A DNA stretch of 64,000 bases from Clostridiales bacterium (GCA_015055615.1 SVHT01000003.1:123669-187668), one strand, 5' to 3'. Numbered from the stretch's first letter, positions 1 through 8,830 are shown. Translations and numbers: made by a program. The notes: generated by a model from the sequence alone, not told the origin.

Positions 1-299
1 TGCCGATTGACGTGCTGTTGTACGTACCGTCCCCGTCGATTATTCCGTTCACGGTGCGGGCGGTCGTCAGCGTCGTAGCCCCCGAAGGCACGTACGATAC
101 GGCAACGCAAGGCTTTATCGTCAGCCTTTGCTCGACGGTGATTTTGAAGGTGTCGATGCCCGTTGAAATTTTGGTGCCGAGCTACGGCTATTGCGCCCTG
201 CCTCCCGCGCAGGAGTACTCGCAAGAGGTATGCGCTGGGTTCTTTGAATTGCCCTTGTATCCGCAAGGCAAACCCCAAAATTGCAAGTGCAACAACTGA
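1..299 (+). CDS. Conserved hypothetical protein, C-terminal part (5' end outside window)
   Basis: An open frame enters from the left edge (first full codon at base 3) and ends with TGA at 297-299. About 98 residues are visible. The sequence is rich in beta-forming residues (Val, Ile, Thr) and ends in a Cys/Pro-rich stretch with the motifs SYGYC, VCAGFFELPLYP and CKCNN. The GYC...C.GFF.LPL.P pattern resembles small conserved hypothetical proteins of clostridia that I recall without an assigned function. No membrane segment is visible in this part. An intrinsic terminator follows 23 bp downstream, so this is the last gene of its transcript. The function is unknown. Confidence 0.6.
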   Translation, partial: PIDVLLYVPSPSIIPFTVRAVVSVVAPEGTYDTATQGFIVSLCSTVILKVSMPVEILVPSYGYCALPPAQEYSQEVCAGFFELPLYPQGKPQNCKCNN

Positions 300-321
300 T
301 TTTTATTTCGAATATGGACAG

Positions 322-349
322 AAAGCAGACGGTTTTTCGTCTGCTTTTT
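322..349 (+). terminator. Intrinsic terminator after the first gene
   Basis: A perfect 10-bp stem (AAAGCAGACG / CGTCTGCTTT) closes a 6-nt loop and runs into a T-rich tail. It ends the transcript of the partial hypothetical gene. Confidence 0.85.
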
Positions 350-384
350 CTTTATGCAAAGAAAAAAGCAGGGTGTAAAAAGCC

Positions 385-413
385 TTGCTTTTTTGCTGTA
401 AAACTGCTATAAT
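385..413 (+). promoter_or_regulatory. Sigma-A promoter giving a probable leaderless mRNA
   Basis: -35 TTGCTT (385-390), 17-bp spacer, -10 TATAAT (408-413). The ATG of the next gene lies at 420, only 7 bases after the -10 box, which is where transcription should start. No Shine-Dalgarno sequence fits between. Confidence 0.75.
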
Positions 414-419
414 AAGCTT

Positions 420-1115
420 ATGAATATCTATGCAATCAGCGATTTGCACCTTTCCGCCACCGCCGACAAGCCGATGGATATCTTCGGCGGAAATTGGGAA
501 GGGCATTTCGATAAAATTAAATCGGATTGGCTCGCCACCGTAAAGGACGACGACGTCGTGCTTATTCCAGGGGATACCAGCTGGGCAATGAAGCTCGAAG
601 ACGCCCTCGTCGATTTGCGTTCGCTTGCCGATTTACCGGGCAAAAAAGTCTTTATCCGTGGCAACCACGATTATTGGTGGAACGGTATCACCAAACTCCG
701 CGACAGCGCCCCTAACGACAGCTTTGTGTTCTTGCAGACGGACGGCGTGCGTATCGGCGATTACGTCATTGTCGGCTCGCGCGGGTGGACCTGCCCTGGC
801 AGTAGCGATTACACCGAGCAAGACGAAAAACTGTACCGTCGCGAGGCGGAGCGTTTCCGCTTGGCGTTTGCGGACGGGGCAAGGCTGAAACAGGACGGCG
901 ACAAGCTGATTGCGTTGATACACTATCCGCCGTTCAGTTTAAAAAACGAAGAGACGCTCTTTACCGAGCTGTTTGAACAAAACGGCGTGGACAAGGCGGT
1001 GTTCGGGCATATCCACGGCGCGGCGTATTTTCCCTTAAAAACGGAAAAGCGTGGGGTGGAATATATTTTGGCGTCTTGTGACAAGTTGCAGTTCAAACTC
1101 GTCAAAATTTATTAA
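420..1115 (+). CDS. Calcineurin-like metallophosphoesterase
   Basis: A 231-residue predicted phosphohydrolase of the binuclear-metal calcineurin superfamily (COG1768-like, from memory). The family metal-binding blocks appear in order: SDLHL near residue 7, GDTSW near 51, GNHDYWW near 81, HYPP near 163 and GHIHG near 192. There is no signal peptide, so it should be cytoplasmic. The substrate cannot be told from sequence. The gene stands alone with its own promoter, and the ATG coincides with the predicted transcription start, so the message is likely leaderless. The start is supported by the N-terminal motif beginning at residue 7. Confidence 0.88.
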   Translation: MNIYAISDLHLSATADKPMDIFGGNWEGHFDKIKSDWLATVKDDDVVLIPGDTSWAMKLEDALVDLRSLADLPGKKVFIRGNHDYWWNGITKLRDSAPNDSFVFLQTDGVRIGDYVIVGSRGWTCPGSSDYTEQDEKLYRREAERFRLAFADGARLKQDGDKLIALIHYPPFSLKNEETLFTELFEQNGVDKAVFGHIHGAAYFPLKTEKRGVEYILASCDKLQFKLVKIY

Positions 1116-1150
1116 AAATCTATAGATTTTAATAAAAAAGCAAATAAAAG

Positions 1151-1194
1151 GGGTTCGGAAACGAAAAAGTTGGTAAAAACTTGCGTCCGAACCC
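1151..1194. terminator. Imperfect inverted repeat, possible weak terminator
   Basis: GGGTTCGGA (1151-1159) pairs with TCCGAACCC (1186-1194). The plus-strand T tail is only three bases, so termination of the phosphoesterase transcript here is uncertain; the minus-strand reading has the better T-rich tail. The right arm abuts the pyr promoter. Confidence 0.4.
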
Positions 1195-1223
1195 TTTACA
1201 ATGCCGAAAAAAAGTGTTATAAT
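1195..1223 (+). promoter_or_regulatory. Promoter of the pyr operon
   Basis: -35 TTTACA (1195-1200), 17-bp spacer, -10 TATAAT (1218-1223). The leader to pyrB is about 110 nt. It has no convincing PyrR anti-terminator or terminator pair. Confidence 0.7.
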
Positions 1224-1341
1224 AATCGGTGGAACAACGAAACAATTTAGGCGTCTTGGGCGGTTTCGTTCAAGGCGTATTTTTAAGGGCGAGGCTTTCC
1301 TTTTGGAAAACACCGCCAAACAGAATACGAAGGAGATTTTT

Positions 1342-2265
1342 ATGCTCAACAGAAAAGACTTGCTTGGTCTTATCGACGCGTCTGCGTCCGAAATCACCGA
1401 AATTCTCGATTTGGCGCAGGAATTTAAAAACCGCATTAAAAACGGCGAAAAGAAGATATCTTATTTGCAGAACAAAACGGCGACGATTCTCTTCTACGAG
1501 AACAGTACGAGAACGCGGACAAGCTTTGAACAGGCTGCGAAATATCTCGGCGCGTCCGTTATCAATATCGTGGCGGGGGCTTCGTCCGTTGCCAAGGGCG
1601 AAACGCTGGTCGATACGGGCAAAACCTTGGACGCGCAAAGAAACGATTTCATCATTATGCGCCATAATATGGGTGGCGCGCCCTACCTTTTGGCAAAAAC
1701 GGTCAAGGCGAGCGTGCTCAACGCGGGCGACGGTATCAACGAACACCCCACGCAGGCGCTCTTGGATATGCTGACGATGCGCGAAACCTTCGGTACGCTC
1801 AAAGGACTGAAAGTGGCGATTCTCGGCGATATCAAGCACTCGCGCGTGGCGAAATCCAATTTGTTCGGGTTAAAAACCATGGGCGCGGAAGTCACGATGT
1901 TCGCCCCCGAAACTTTGCTTCCTAAGGGAATTGAACAGCTCGGCGCAAAGGTATGCCGTTCCCGTCAAGAGGCGCTCGACGGCGCGGACGTCGTTATGGG
2001 GTTGAGAATTCAGCTCGAAAGACAGCAGGCGGGCAATTTCCCGTCCCTTGGCGAATACGCGGCAAACTACGGCGTGGACGAGAAGATTTTGGCGTATGCA
2101 AAACCCAACGCAATCGTGTTGCACCCCGGTCCCGTAAACCGCGGGGTAGAGCTCACGAGCGGGGTTATCGACCACGAACGTAGCCATATCGAAGACCAAG
2201 TCCTCTCGGGCGTAGCGGTGCGTATGGCGGCGCTGTGTCTTTTGAACGACGCGAGAAAGGCGTAA
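1342..2265 (+). CDS. pyrB: Aspartate carbamoyltransferase catalytic chain
   Basis: Forms N-carbamoyl-aspartate from carbamoyl phosphate and aspartate, the committed step of pyrimidine synthesis, in the cytoplasm. The 307-residue length is typical. The carbamoyl-phosphate signature STRTRTSFE is near residue 54, HPTQALLD near 134 and LHPGPVNRG near 256. The frame is open to 1201, but that would translate the promoter; the ATG at 1342 has AGGAG at 1331-1335 and matches the family N-terminus. It is the first gene of pyrB-C-F-K-D-E. No regulatory chain pyrI is present nearby, and no carAB gene lies in the operon. Confidence 0.95.
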   Translation: MLNRKDLLGLIDASASEITEILDLAQEFKNRIKNGEKKISYLQNKTATILFYENSTRTRTSFEQAAKYLGASVINIVAGASSVAKGETLVDTGKTLDAQRNDFIIMRHNMGGAPYLLAKTVKASVLNAGDGINEHPTQALLDMLTMRETFGTLKGLKVAILGDIKHSRVAKSNLFGLKTMGAEVTMFAPETLLPKGIEQLGAKVCRSRQEALDGADVVMGLRIQLERQQAGNFPSLGEYAANYGVDEKILAYAKPNAIVLHPGPVNRGVELTSGVIDHERSHIEDQVLSGVAVRMAALCLLNDARKA

Positions 2266-2277
2266 AGGAGAAAGGGT

Positions 2278-3540
2278 ATGATTATCAGAAACGGCAACGT
2301 AGTTTTGAAAAATTCCGTAGAGAAAAAGGATATTTTAATCGACGGAAATAAAATTGTAAAAATAGCAGATTTTATCCCCGCAAACGGTAGCGAAGAAATC
2401 GATGCGAGCGGTAAACACGTTTTCCCCGGGCTTATCGACATGCACGTACATCTTCGCGAACCGGGCTTTGAAAGAAAGGAAGATATCGAAAGCGGCGCAA
2501 AGGCGGCGGTCAAGGGCGGTTTCACGCAGGTATGCTGTATGCCCAATACCAACCCCGTCGTGGATAACAAAGTCGTCGTGACCTATATCAAAGCGAGAGA
2601 GAAAGAAGTCAACCTTTGCAAAATTCACCCTATCGGCGCAATCACGAAAGGCTTGAAAGGGGAAGAAATGGCGGCGATTGCGGGCATGAAAAAGGCTGGC
2701 GCGGTGGCGATTTCCGACGACGGCGTAGCGGTGAAAAACGCCCGTCTTATGCGCCTTGCTATGGAATATGCAAAGGGTTTTAATATCATCTGTCTGTGTC
2801 ATTGCGAAGACAAGGATTTGGTAGACGGTGGCTCGGTACACGAGGGCTTGAACGCAACGATTGCGGGTTTGAAGGGGATTCCCAGAGCGGCGGAAGATAC
2901 GATAATCGCGCGTGAACTTTGCTTGGCGGAAGAGTTGGATACGCCCGTGCATATCTGTCACGTTTCGACGTACAGCGGCGTGCGTATGATTCGCGACGCA
3001 AAACGCGCAGGCGTGAAGGTAACGGCGGAAACTTGTCCGCACTACTATTCCTTTACGGACGAAATTATCAAAACCTACGACACGAACACGAAGGTAAATC
3101 CGCCTATCCGTGAAGAGATTGACAAGCAGGCGATTTTGGAAGGTTTGAAGGACGGCACGCTCGATTGTATCGTTACCGACCACGCGCCCCATCACGCCGA
3201 CGATAAAAACGTGGAATATAATTTGGCGGCGTTTGGGATTAGCGGTATTGAAACCTCGTTCGGTTTCGCTATCACCAACCTTTACAAAAAAGGCGTATTG
3301 AGCCTTAACGAAATTGCGGACAAAATGTCTGGCGCGCCCGCCCGTATCTTGGGCTTGGACGGCGGCGAACTCAAAGAGGGCGGCGTAGCCGATTTGATGA
3401 TTGCCGATTTAAACGAAAGCTGGGTGATTGAGCCAGAAAAGTTCGTCAGCAAGGGCAAGAACAATCCCTTTGGCGGACAAAAGCTCGACGGTGTTGTCAA
3501 ATACACGATTGTGGACGGCGACGTAAAATACAGAGCGTAA
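2278..3540 (+). CDS. pyrC: Dihydroorotase
   Basis: Cyclises carbamoyl-aspartate to dihydroorotate. The 420-residue length fits the class I, zinc-dependent, amidohydrolase-fold enzymes. The metal-binding DMHVHLREPG is near residue 57, followed by CHCED near 175, HICHVST near 225 and VTDHAPH near 299. An AAAGGAG site precedes the ATG and only 12 bp separate it from pyrB, so the two are cotranslated from one message. Confidence 0.95.
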   Translation: MIIRNGNVVLKNSVEKKDILIDGNKIVKIADFIPANGSEEIDASGKHVFPGLIDMHVHLREPGFERKEDIESGAKAAVKGGFTQVCCMPNTNPVVDNKVVVTYIKAREKEVNLCKIHPIGAITKGLKGEEMAAIAGMKKAGAVAISDDGVAVKNARLMRLAMEYAKGFNIICLCHCEDKDLVDGGSVHEGLNATIAGLKGIPRAAEDTIIARELCLAEELDTPVHICHVSTYSGVRMIRDAKRAGVKVTAETCPHYYSFTDEIIKTYDTNTKVNPPIREEIDKQAILEGLKDGTLDCIVTDHAPHHADDKNVEYNLAAFGISGIETSFGFAITNLYKKGVLSLNEIADKMSGAPARILGLDGGELKEGGVADLMIADLNESWVIEPEKFVSKGKNNPFGGQKLDGVVKYTIVDGDVKYRA

Positions 3541-3570
3541 AACACGAAAAACAGAGCAAGGAGTATACCT

Positions 3571-4479
3571 ATGATTACCGATAAATTGATTGACGGCATT
3601 ATCGCTATGCAAAATCCTACGTGCGTGGGCTTGGATACGTTGTTTGACTATCTGCCCGACGAAATGCGCGCGGGGGCAAAGACCTTTGACGACGTGGCGG
3701 AAAGGGTTTTGGAATTCAACAAGAAAATCATCGACAGCGTGTACGATATCGTTCCGTCCGTAAAGGTGCAGATTGCCTATTACGAAATGTACGGCGTTGC
3801 GGGTATGAAGGCGTATTATGAAACGCTGAAATACGCGGCGGAAAAGGGCTTGGTCGTTATTGCGGACGCAAAGCGTAACGACATCGGTTCGACGGCGTCT
3901 TGCTACGCTAAGGCGTTCTTGGGCGAAACGCAGGTCAACGACGGTTTGATTAAGGCGTTCCCGTCCGATTACGTAACGGTCAACGGGTATCTCGGCTCGG
4001 ACGGTATCGTTCCGTTCGTAGAACAATGCGAAAAGCACGACAAGGGTATTTTCGTTTTGGTAAAAACGTCCAACCCCTCGGGCGCGGAAATTCAAAATAT
4101 GGTTTTGGACAACGGCATGCCTATGTACGAATACGTAGGCGGTTTGGTGGAAAAGTGGGGGGAAAGTACGATTGGCAAATACGGCTATTCGGCGGTAGGC
4201 GCGGTCGTTGGCGCAACGCACCCGACGGAGGCGGCTCGTCTTCGCGAGGTGTTGCCTCATACCTTCTTCCTTATCCCCGGTTACGGCGCGCAGGGGGGCA
4301 ATGCGGAAATGCTCAAAAGCTGTTTCGGCAAAGACGGTCTTGGCGGCGTAGTCAATAATTCCCGCGGTATTTTGTGCGCGTATAAAAAGAACGGCGGTAC
4401 CTATTACGACGCGGCGCGCGCGGCATGTATCGCAATGCAGAAAGATTTGTCCACCGTAATAGAAAAGATGGGAAAATAA
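3571..4479 (+). CDS. pyrF: Orotidine 5'-phosphate decarboxylase, type 2
   Basis: Decarboxylates OMP to UMP, the last step of the pathway. At 302 residues it belongs to the longer type 2 subfamily. The catalytic Lys/Asp array is seen in ADAKRNDIGSTA near residue 105, which is diagnostic. AAGGAG precedes the ATG. It lies third in the pyr operon, 30 bp after pyrC. The 242 bp that follow are not coding and hold two copies of a 73-bp repeat. Confidence 0.95.
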   Translation: MITDKLIDGIIAMQNPTCVGLDTLFDYLPDEMRAGAKTFDDVAERVLEFNKKIIDSVYDIVPSVKVQIAYYEMYGVAGMKAYYETLKYAAEKGLVVIADAKRNDIGSTASCYAKAFLGETQVNDGLIKAFPSDYVTVNGYLGSDGIVPFVEQCEKHDKGIFVLVKTSNPSGAEIQNMVLDNGMPMYEYVGGLVEKWGESTIGKYGYSAVGAVVGATHPTEAARLREVLPHTFFLIPGYGAQGGNAEMLKSCFGKDGLGGVVNNSRGILCAYKKNGGTYYDAARAACIAMQKDLSTVIEKMGK

Positions 4480-4505
4480 AACGACGTATCTGCGTCGCAT
4501 TTCTT

Positions 4506-4681
4506 CGTTGTGGCTCGGTTACGTACTACCTTGTACGCGTCCTCGCCACGCCTTGAACTGCTCGCAACTTCGCCGTTTTAACTCGACCGAGTGTTTGTAA
4601 AAGACATGCGTTGTGGCTCGGTTGCGTACTACCTTGTACGCGCCCTCGCCGCGCCTTGAACTGCTCGCATCTCCGCCGTTT
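4506..4681. repeat. Duplicated 73-bp intergenic element
   Basis: Two direct copies, 4506-4578 and 4609-4681, differ at 5 of 73 positions and are separated by 30 bp. Each carries the short hairpin GTAC-TACCTT-GTAC; in the second copy the stem extends to GCGTAC/GTACGC. The element lies inside the operon between pyrF and pyrK. Open frames across it look like shadows. Confidence 0.85.
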
Positions 4682-4721
4682 ACGGCAAACCAACCTAAAC
4701 AAAAATATATAGGAAAGCAAT

Positions 4722-5477
4722 ATGAGAGATTACATCGGAACAATCGTAAAAAACGAAAAAATCGCCGACAATATCCACGCGGTCACTTTTGCGCTCAACG
4801 AAGATTGCAAGGTGCGCTGTGGGCAGTTCGGTAACATCGCCGTGGGCGGAACGCATTTGCTCCGTCGCCCGATTGCCATTTGTAAGGCGGAGGGCAGAGA
4901 AGTTACTTTCTGCTACCAAATCAAGGGCGAGGGCACGCAAAAGCTCAAAGGTATGGAAGTGGGCGCGAAATGCAACGTTTTGATGCCCCTCGGTAACGGC
5001 TTTTACGTGGAAGAGCACGAAAAGAAAGTGGCGCTTGTCGGTGGTGGCGTGGGGGTGTTCCCCTTAATTTCCGTCCTGCGCGAGTATGCGTCGACGAAAG
5101 AGATTGCGGCGTATATCGGGTATCGTAACAAGGGCGCGGTTTGCGGCGTGGAAGATTTTGCCAAAGCGCAAAAATTTATTGCGGTGACGGACGACGGCAG
5201 TTACGGCGCGCAGATGAACGCGGTGCAGGCGTTTGCGGCGGACCTTGCAAAGGGCAACCGTCCCGACGTCGTTTTATCCTGCGGTCCTACGCCTATGCTC
5301 CGCGCGCTCAAAGCGCTGATTGAAAAGGAAAATATCCCTTGCTACGTATCGTTGGAAGAGCGCATGGGGTGCGGTATCGGCGCGTGCTTGGTATGCGTAT
5401 GCGATATGACGGACGGAAAGCATGCGCGCGTTTGTAAAGACGGGCCCGTATTCAACGCAAAAGACGTGATTTTATAA
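4722..5477 (+). CDS. pyrK: Dihydroorotate dehydrogenase B, electron transfer subunit
   Basis: Iron-sulfur flavoprotein that passes electrons from PyrD to NAD+. The 251 residues show an N-terminal FAD-binding barrel with RRPI near residue 49, a nucleotide-binding half with the glycine run VGGGVG near 107 and CGPTPML near 187, and the 2Fe-2S cysteine cluster MGCGIGACLVC near 212 with a further Cys near 233. It sits directly before pyrD, its obligate partner. The Shine-Dalgarno site is weak (AGGAAAG), and the upstream repeat pair could tune its expression. Confidence 0.95.
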   Translation: MRDYIGTIVKNEKIADNIHAVTFALNEDCKVRCGQFGNIAVGGTHLLRRPIAICKAEGREVTFCYQIKGEGTQKLKGMEVGAKCNVLMPLGNGFYVEEHEKKVALVGGGVGVFPLISVLREYASTKEIAAYIGYRNKGAVCGVEDFAKAQKFIAVTDDGSYGAQMNAVQAFAADLAKGNRPDVVLSCGPTPMLRALKALIEKENIPCYVSLEERMGCGIGACLVCVCDMTDGKHARVCKDGPVFNAKDVIL

Positions 5478-5518
5478 GAGTATTCGCGGGAGAATTCCCG
5501 ATAAAAAGGAAAGGTATT

Positions 5519-6436
5519 ATGGCAAATTTATCTATCAATCTTTGCGGAGTCAATTTCAAAAACCCCGTAATTGCGGCGTCGGGCACGTATGGGTTCGGCC
5601 GTGAATTTAACGAGCTGTACGATATCGGCAAAATAGGCGGCGTGTCCACGAAGGGTTTGACCAACGAGCCCCGTTTGGGCAACCCCGTACCCCGTATTGC
5701 AGAATCGCGTGGCGTTATCCTCAACGCCGTCGGCTTGCAAAACCCCGGTGTGGAACACTTTATCAAAAACGATTTGGAGTGGCTCAAAAGCACGGGCACG
5801 GTTGTGATTGCAAACGTCGCGGGCAAAACGCTGGACGATTACGAAAAGATTTGCGCGCGCTTAAACGGCTTGGTGGATATGATTGAGCTGAATATTTCCT
5901 GCCCCAACGTAAAGAGCGGGGGTATGGCGTTCGGTATCAAACCCGAAACGGTGGAAGAGGTTACCCGCGTTGCCAAAAAGGGCGCGAAGGATACCCCCCT
6001 CATCGTCAAATTATCCCCCAACGTGGAAAGCATTGCCCTCAACGCCCAATCGGCGGAACGCGGTGGCGCGGATTGTGTTTCGCTCATCAATACGCTGACG
6101 GGTATGGCGATTGATATTGAACGCAGAAAACCGATTATTGCAAACAACACGGGCGGTGTATCGGGCGCGGGCGTAAAACCGATTGCGGTGCGTATGACTT
6201 ACGAGGCGTCGCAGGCGGTAAAAATCCCCGTGATTGGTATGGGCGGTATCACTTGCGCGGAAGACGCAATCGAATTTTTAATGGCGGGCGCAACGGCGGT
6301 GCAGGTTGGCACGGCGAACTTTACCGACCCTTACGCAATGCCCAAGATTATCGACGGCCTCAATACATGGTGTGATAAACACAATATCGCAAACGTATCC
6401 GAGCTGACGGGCGTTTTGCAATTAAATCAAAGATAA
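5519..6436 (+). CDS. pyrD: Dihydroorotate dehydrogenase B, catalytic subunit
   Basis: Oxidises dihydroorotate to orotate with FMN. The 305 residues form a TIM-barrel of class 1B. Visible landmarks are GTYGFG near residue 22, the NISCPNVKSGG block near 125 that includes the catalytic Cys, and NNTGGVSG near 208. Pairing with pyrK fixes the subclass as NAD-linked. AAAAGGAAAG precedes the ATG. A short CGGGA/TCCCG hairpin lies in the 41-bp gap after pyrK. Confidence 0.95.
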   Translation: MANLSINLCGVNFKNPVIAASGTYGFGREFNELYDIGKIGGVSTKGLTNEPRLGNPVPRIAESRGVILNAVGLQNPGVEHFIKNDLEWLKSTGTVVIANVAGKTLDDYEKICARLNGLVDMIELNISCPNVKSGGMAFGIKPETVEEVTRVAKKGAKDTPLIVKLSPNVESIALNAQSAERGGADCVSLINTLTGMAIDIERRKPIIANNTGGVSGAGVKPIAVRMTYEASQAVKIPVIGMGGITCAEDAIEFLMAGATAVQVGTANFTDPYAMPKIIDGLNTWCDKHNIANVSELTGVLQLNQR

Positions 6437-6453
6437 GTAAAAGGAGTAGTATC

Positions 6454-7116
6454 ATGGCATATACCTATAAAGAAGAATTTATCCGTTTCATGGTAGATAA
6501 CGGCGTTTTGAAATTTGGGCAGTTCACCTTAAAGAGCGGAAGAATCGCCCCCTATTTCATCAATACGGGCAACTATAAGACGGGCAAACAGCTCGCAAAG
6601 CTTGGCGAATATTACGCGGCTTGCATCCACGACAACGGCTTGCAGGCGGAAACCTTGGTAGGACCTGCGTACAAGGGGATTCCTCTGTCCGTAGCGACGG
6701 CGGTGGCTATGTATCATAACTACGATACGGAAGTTAACTACTGCTTTGACAGAAAGGAAGTGAAGGACCACGGCGAGGGCGGTTTGTTTGTCGGCAAACA
6801 GCTTGTAGACGGCGAAAAAGTTATCATTATCGAGGACGTTATGACCAGCGGTAAGGCGTTGCGTGAAATTTTGCCCAAATTAGAGGCGGCGGCAAAAGTA
6901 AACGTGGTGGGTATGATTATCTCCGTTGACCGCAGAGAAAAGGGGTTGACCAGCGATTTATCGGCAGTTTCCGAGGCGAAGAGAGAATTCGGCATCGACG
7001 TATACTCGGTGGTGACGATGGACGATATCATTTCGGCAATCGAAAAAGGCGTCGTAGACGGCAAAGAGCACCTCGACGCAATGTACGCATACCGTAACAC
7101 CTACGGCGCAAAATAA
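6454..7116 (+). CDS. pyrE: Orotate phosphoribosyltransferase
   Basis: Joins orotate to PRPP to give OMP. The 220-residue protein carries the PRPP-binding loop VIIIEDVMTSGKA near residue 127, typical of the type I phosphoribosyltransferase fold. An AAAAGGAG site lies before the ATG and the gap to pyrD is 17 bp. It is the last gene of the operon. No obvious intrinsic terminator follows. Confidence 0.95.
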   Translation: MAYTYKEEFIRFMVDNGVLKFGQFTLKSGRIAPYFINTGNYKTGKQLAKLGEYYAACIHDNGLQAETLVGPAYKGIPLSVATAVAMYHNYDTEVNYCFDRKEVKDHGEGGLFVGKQLVDGEKVIIIEDVMTSGKALREILPKLEAAAKVNVVGMIISVDRREKGLTSDLSAVSEAKREFGIDVYSVVTMDDIISAIEKGVVDGKEHLDAMYAYRNTYGAK

Positions 7117-7148
7117 TACGCTTTTAAGGGCAAAACGAGATAAAAAAT

Positions 7149-7304
7149 TCAACGTATTCGCTTGTTAGGCGGAAACAACCGTCTTTCCATTTTTGCGGGC
7201 ATAAAGGTTGGCGTTGCGTATCTCTCGAATGCGTGCGTAGCGTGCAATACCAAAAAGAGGGCGAATAGAAAACAAACGGCGGTTAAAAACAGCTTTTTCT
7301 TCAT
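7149..7304 (-). CDS. Possible small secreted or membrane peptide
   Basis: A 51-codon open frame on the minus strand fills most of the gap between pyrE and trpS. It begins [17 protein letters not shown], a basic tip followed by about 17 hydrophobic residues and then [10 protein letters not shown], which looks like a signal peptide with a cleavage site. The rest is short and basic. No clear Shine-Dalgarno site or promoter precedes it on the minus strand, and no homologue comes to mind. It may be a chance frame. I list it because it is too well formed to ignore. Confidence 0.25.
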   Translation of the reverse strand: MKKKLFLTAVCFLFALFLVLHATHAFERYATPTFMPAKMERRLFPPNKRIR

Positions 7305-7381
7305 ACATGCAGTATGGTTTAAAAGACGGGAAAATATGTAAAAAATGCTATGCCTTGACGGCGTGGCGAAAGGGTAGAAAT

Positions 7382-8425
7382 ATGAAAAAAATTATCTTAA
7401 CAGGGGACAGACCTACGGGGAAATTGCATATCGGGCATTACGTAGGTTCGCTCAGACGTCGTGTGGAAATGCAAAACAGCGGCGAATTTGAAAAAATCTA
7501 TATCATGATTGCAGACGCGCAGGCGCTTACGGACAATTTTGATAATCCCGACAAAGTCCGCGCGAATATTACGGAAGTGGCGCTCGATTATCTTGCATGC
7601 GGGCTGGACCCCAACAAATCGACGATTTTTGTGCAATCGCACGTTGAACAGCTTACCGAGCTTACCTTTTATTATATGAACTTGGTAACTCTTTCCCGTT
7701 TGGAACGCAATCCGACGGTAAAGACGGAATTAAAGCTCCGCAATTTTGAAGGCTCGATACCCATGGGATTTTTGACCTATCCCGTATCGCAGACGGCGGA
7801 TATCACGGCGTTTAAGGCGACGACCGTGCCCGTTGGCGAGGACCAACTGCCCATGCTGGAACAAGCGCGCGAAATCGTGCGCAGTTTTAACGGTTTGTAC
7901 GGTGAAACGCTTGTCGAACCGCAGGCGGTTTTGCCTCAAAACAAATCGTGTTTGCGTTTGCCCGGTACGGACGGTATGGCGAAAATGAGTAAATCGCTCG
8001 GGAACTGTATTTATCTTTCGGATAGCGCGGACGAGATTAAACGTAAGGTTATGGGCATGTATACCGACCCCAACCATATCAAGGTAACCGATCCGGGCGA
8101 CACGAAAAACAACCCGACGTTCATTTACCTCGACGCATTTTCGACGGACGAGCATTTTGCAAAATACCTGCCCGAATACGCAAACCTTGCCGAATTGAAG
8201 GCGCATTACGAGCGTGGCGGGCTTGGGGATATGAAGGTGAAGAAATTCCTCAACGCGGTTATGCAGGAAACGTTAGAGCCTATCCGACTTCGCCGTGAAG
8301 AATTGGCAAAGGACTTGCCCGCGATTTGGGAAATGCTGAAAAAGGGGAGCGAGGACGCGCGCGCGGTGGCGGCGCAGACCCTTTCCGAAGTCAAGAAAGC
8401 GATGAAAATCAATTATTTTGATTGA
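7382..8425 (+). CDS. trpS: Tryptophanyl-tRNA synthetase
   Basis: Class I aminoacyl-tRNA synthetase charging tRNA-Trp. The 347 residues show the HIGH-type motif [11 protein letters not shown] near residue 10 and the KMSKS motif near residue 200. The frame extends to 7307, but the ATG at 7382 begins the conserved domain within six residues. The ribosome site is a poor AAAGGG. The 266-bp upstream region has no T-box signature, so the usual tRNA-sensing control seen for many clostridial synthetase genes is not evident. Confidence 0.95.
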   Translation: MKKIILTGDRPTGKLHIGHYVGSLRRRVEMQNSGEFEKIYIMIADAQALTDNFDNPDKVRANITEVALDYLACGLDPNKSTIFVQSHVEQLTELTFYYMNLVTLSRLERNPTVKTELKLRNFEGSIPMGFLTYPVSQTADITAFKATTVPVGEDQLPMLEQAREIVRSFNGLYGETLVEPQAVLPQNKSCLRLPGTDGMAKMSKSLGNCIYLSDSADEIKRKVMGMYTDPNHIKVTDPGDTKNNPTFIYLDAFSTDEHFAKYLPEYANLAELKAHYERGGLGDMKVKKFLNAVMQETLEPIRLRREELAKDLPAIWEMLKKGSEDARAVAAQTLSEVKKAMKINYFD

Positions 8426-8449
8426 TAAAAAATAAAAAATAGCATGAGA

Positions 8450-8476
8450 AAAGCCGAGGCAATACGCCTCGGCTTT
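8450..8476. terminator. Bidirectional terminator between trpS and hup
   Basis: A perfect 11-bp stem AAAGCCGAGGC / GCCTCGGCTTT with a 5-nt loop serves two converging genes. Confidence 0.85.
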
Positions 8477-8494
8477 AATAGAGCAGATTTTTGA

Positions 8495-8770
8495 TTATTC
8501 GTTAATGAGATCTTTGTAAGCTTTACCAAATTTCATTACGGGCTTTTTGCAAGCAGGAATTTCTACGGGAGCTTTCGTCTGAGGGTTGATACCCGTTTTA
8601 GCCGCTACGTTTTTAACTTCGAAAGAACCGAAACCAACGAGGCTAACCTTTTCACCTGCTTTCAACGCTTCGGTAATCGTAGCGATAAATGCGTCGTACG
8701 CGATAGCCGCGTCTTTGTCCTTGAAACCTGCTTTTGCTGCCATTGCTTTAATCAATTCGCCTTTGTTCAT
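8495..8770 (-). CDS. hup: HU family DNA-binding protein
   Basis: A 91-residue histone-like protein that bends DNA and compacts the nucleoid as a dimer. The family pattern is complete: an N-terminal helical part beginning MNKGELI and the beta-arm signature GFGSFEV followed by NPQT near residue 62. A GGGGA site lies 8 nt before the ATG and a consensus promoter precedes it (8831-8859), as expected for an abundant protein. It is monocistronic. Confidence 0.96.
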   Translation of the reverse strand: MNKGELIKAMAAKAGFKDKDAAIAYDAFIATITEALKAGEKVSLVGFGSFEVKNVAAKTGINPQTKAPVEIPACKKPVMKFGKAYKDLINE

Positions 8771-8830
8771 AAAAGAATCCCCTTTATAATAATTTTTTCT
8801 TAAAAAACGCGAAAATTTTTAAGTAATACT

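Noticed and set aside
1281..1315. Possible PyrR-binding leader upstream of pyrB (contains GAGGCT after an A-rich stretch)
   Set aside because: Only the GAGGCT core fits the PyrR box; no terminator/anti-terminator pair follows before pyrB and no pyrR gene is present.
1201..1341. Upstream extension of the pyrB frame to 1201
   Set aside because: It would translate across the -10 box at 1218-1223, and the ATG at 1342 has a proper ribosome site and matches the family start.
4519..4743. Open frames running across the 73-bp repeats
   Set aside because: The overlapping frames encode the repeated segment twice, lack ribosome sites and show no protein-like pattern.
7117..7381. T-box riboswitch before trpS
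   Set aside because: No conserved T-box sequence or terminator hairpin is present in the 265-bp leader region.
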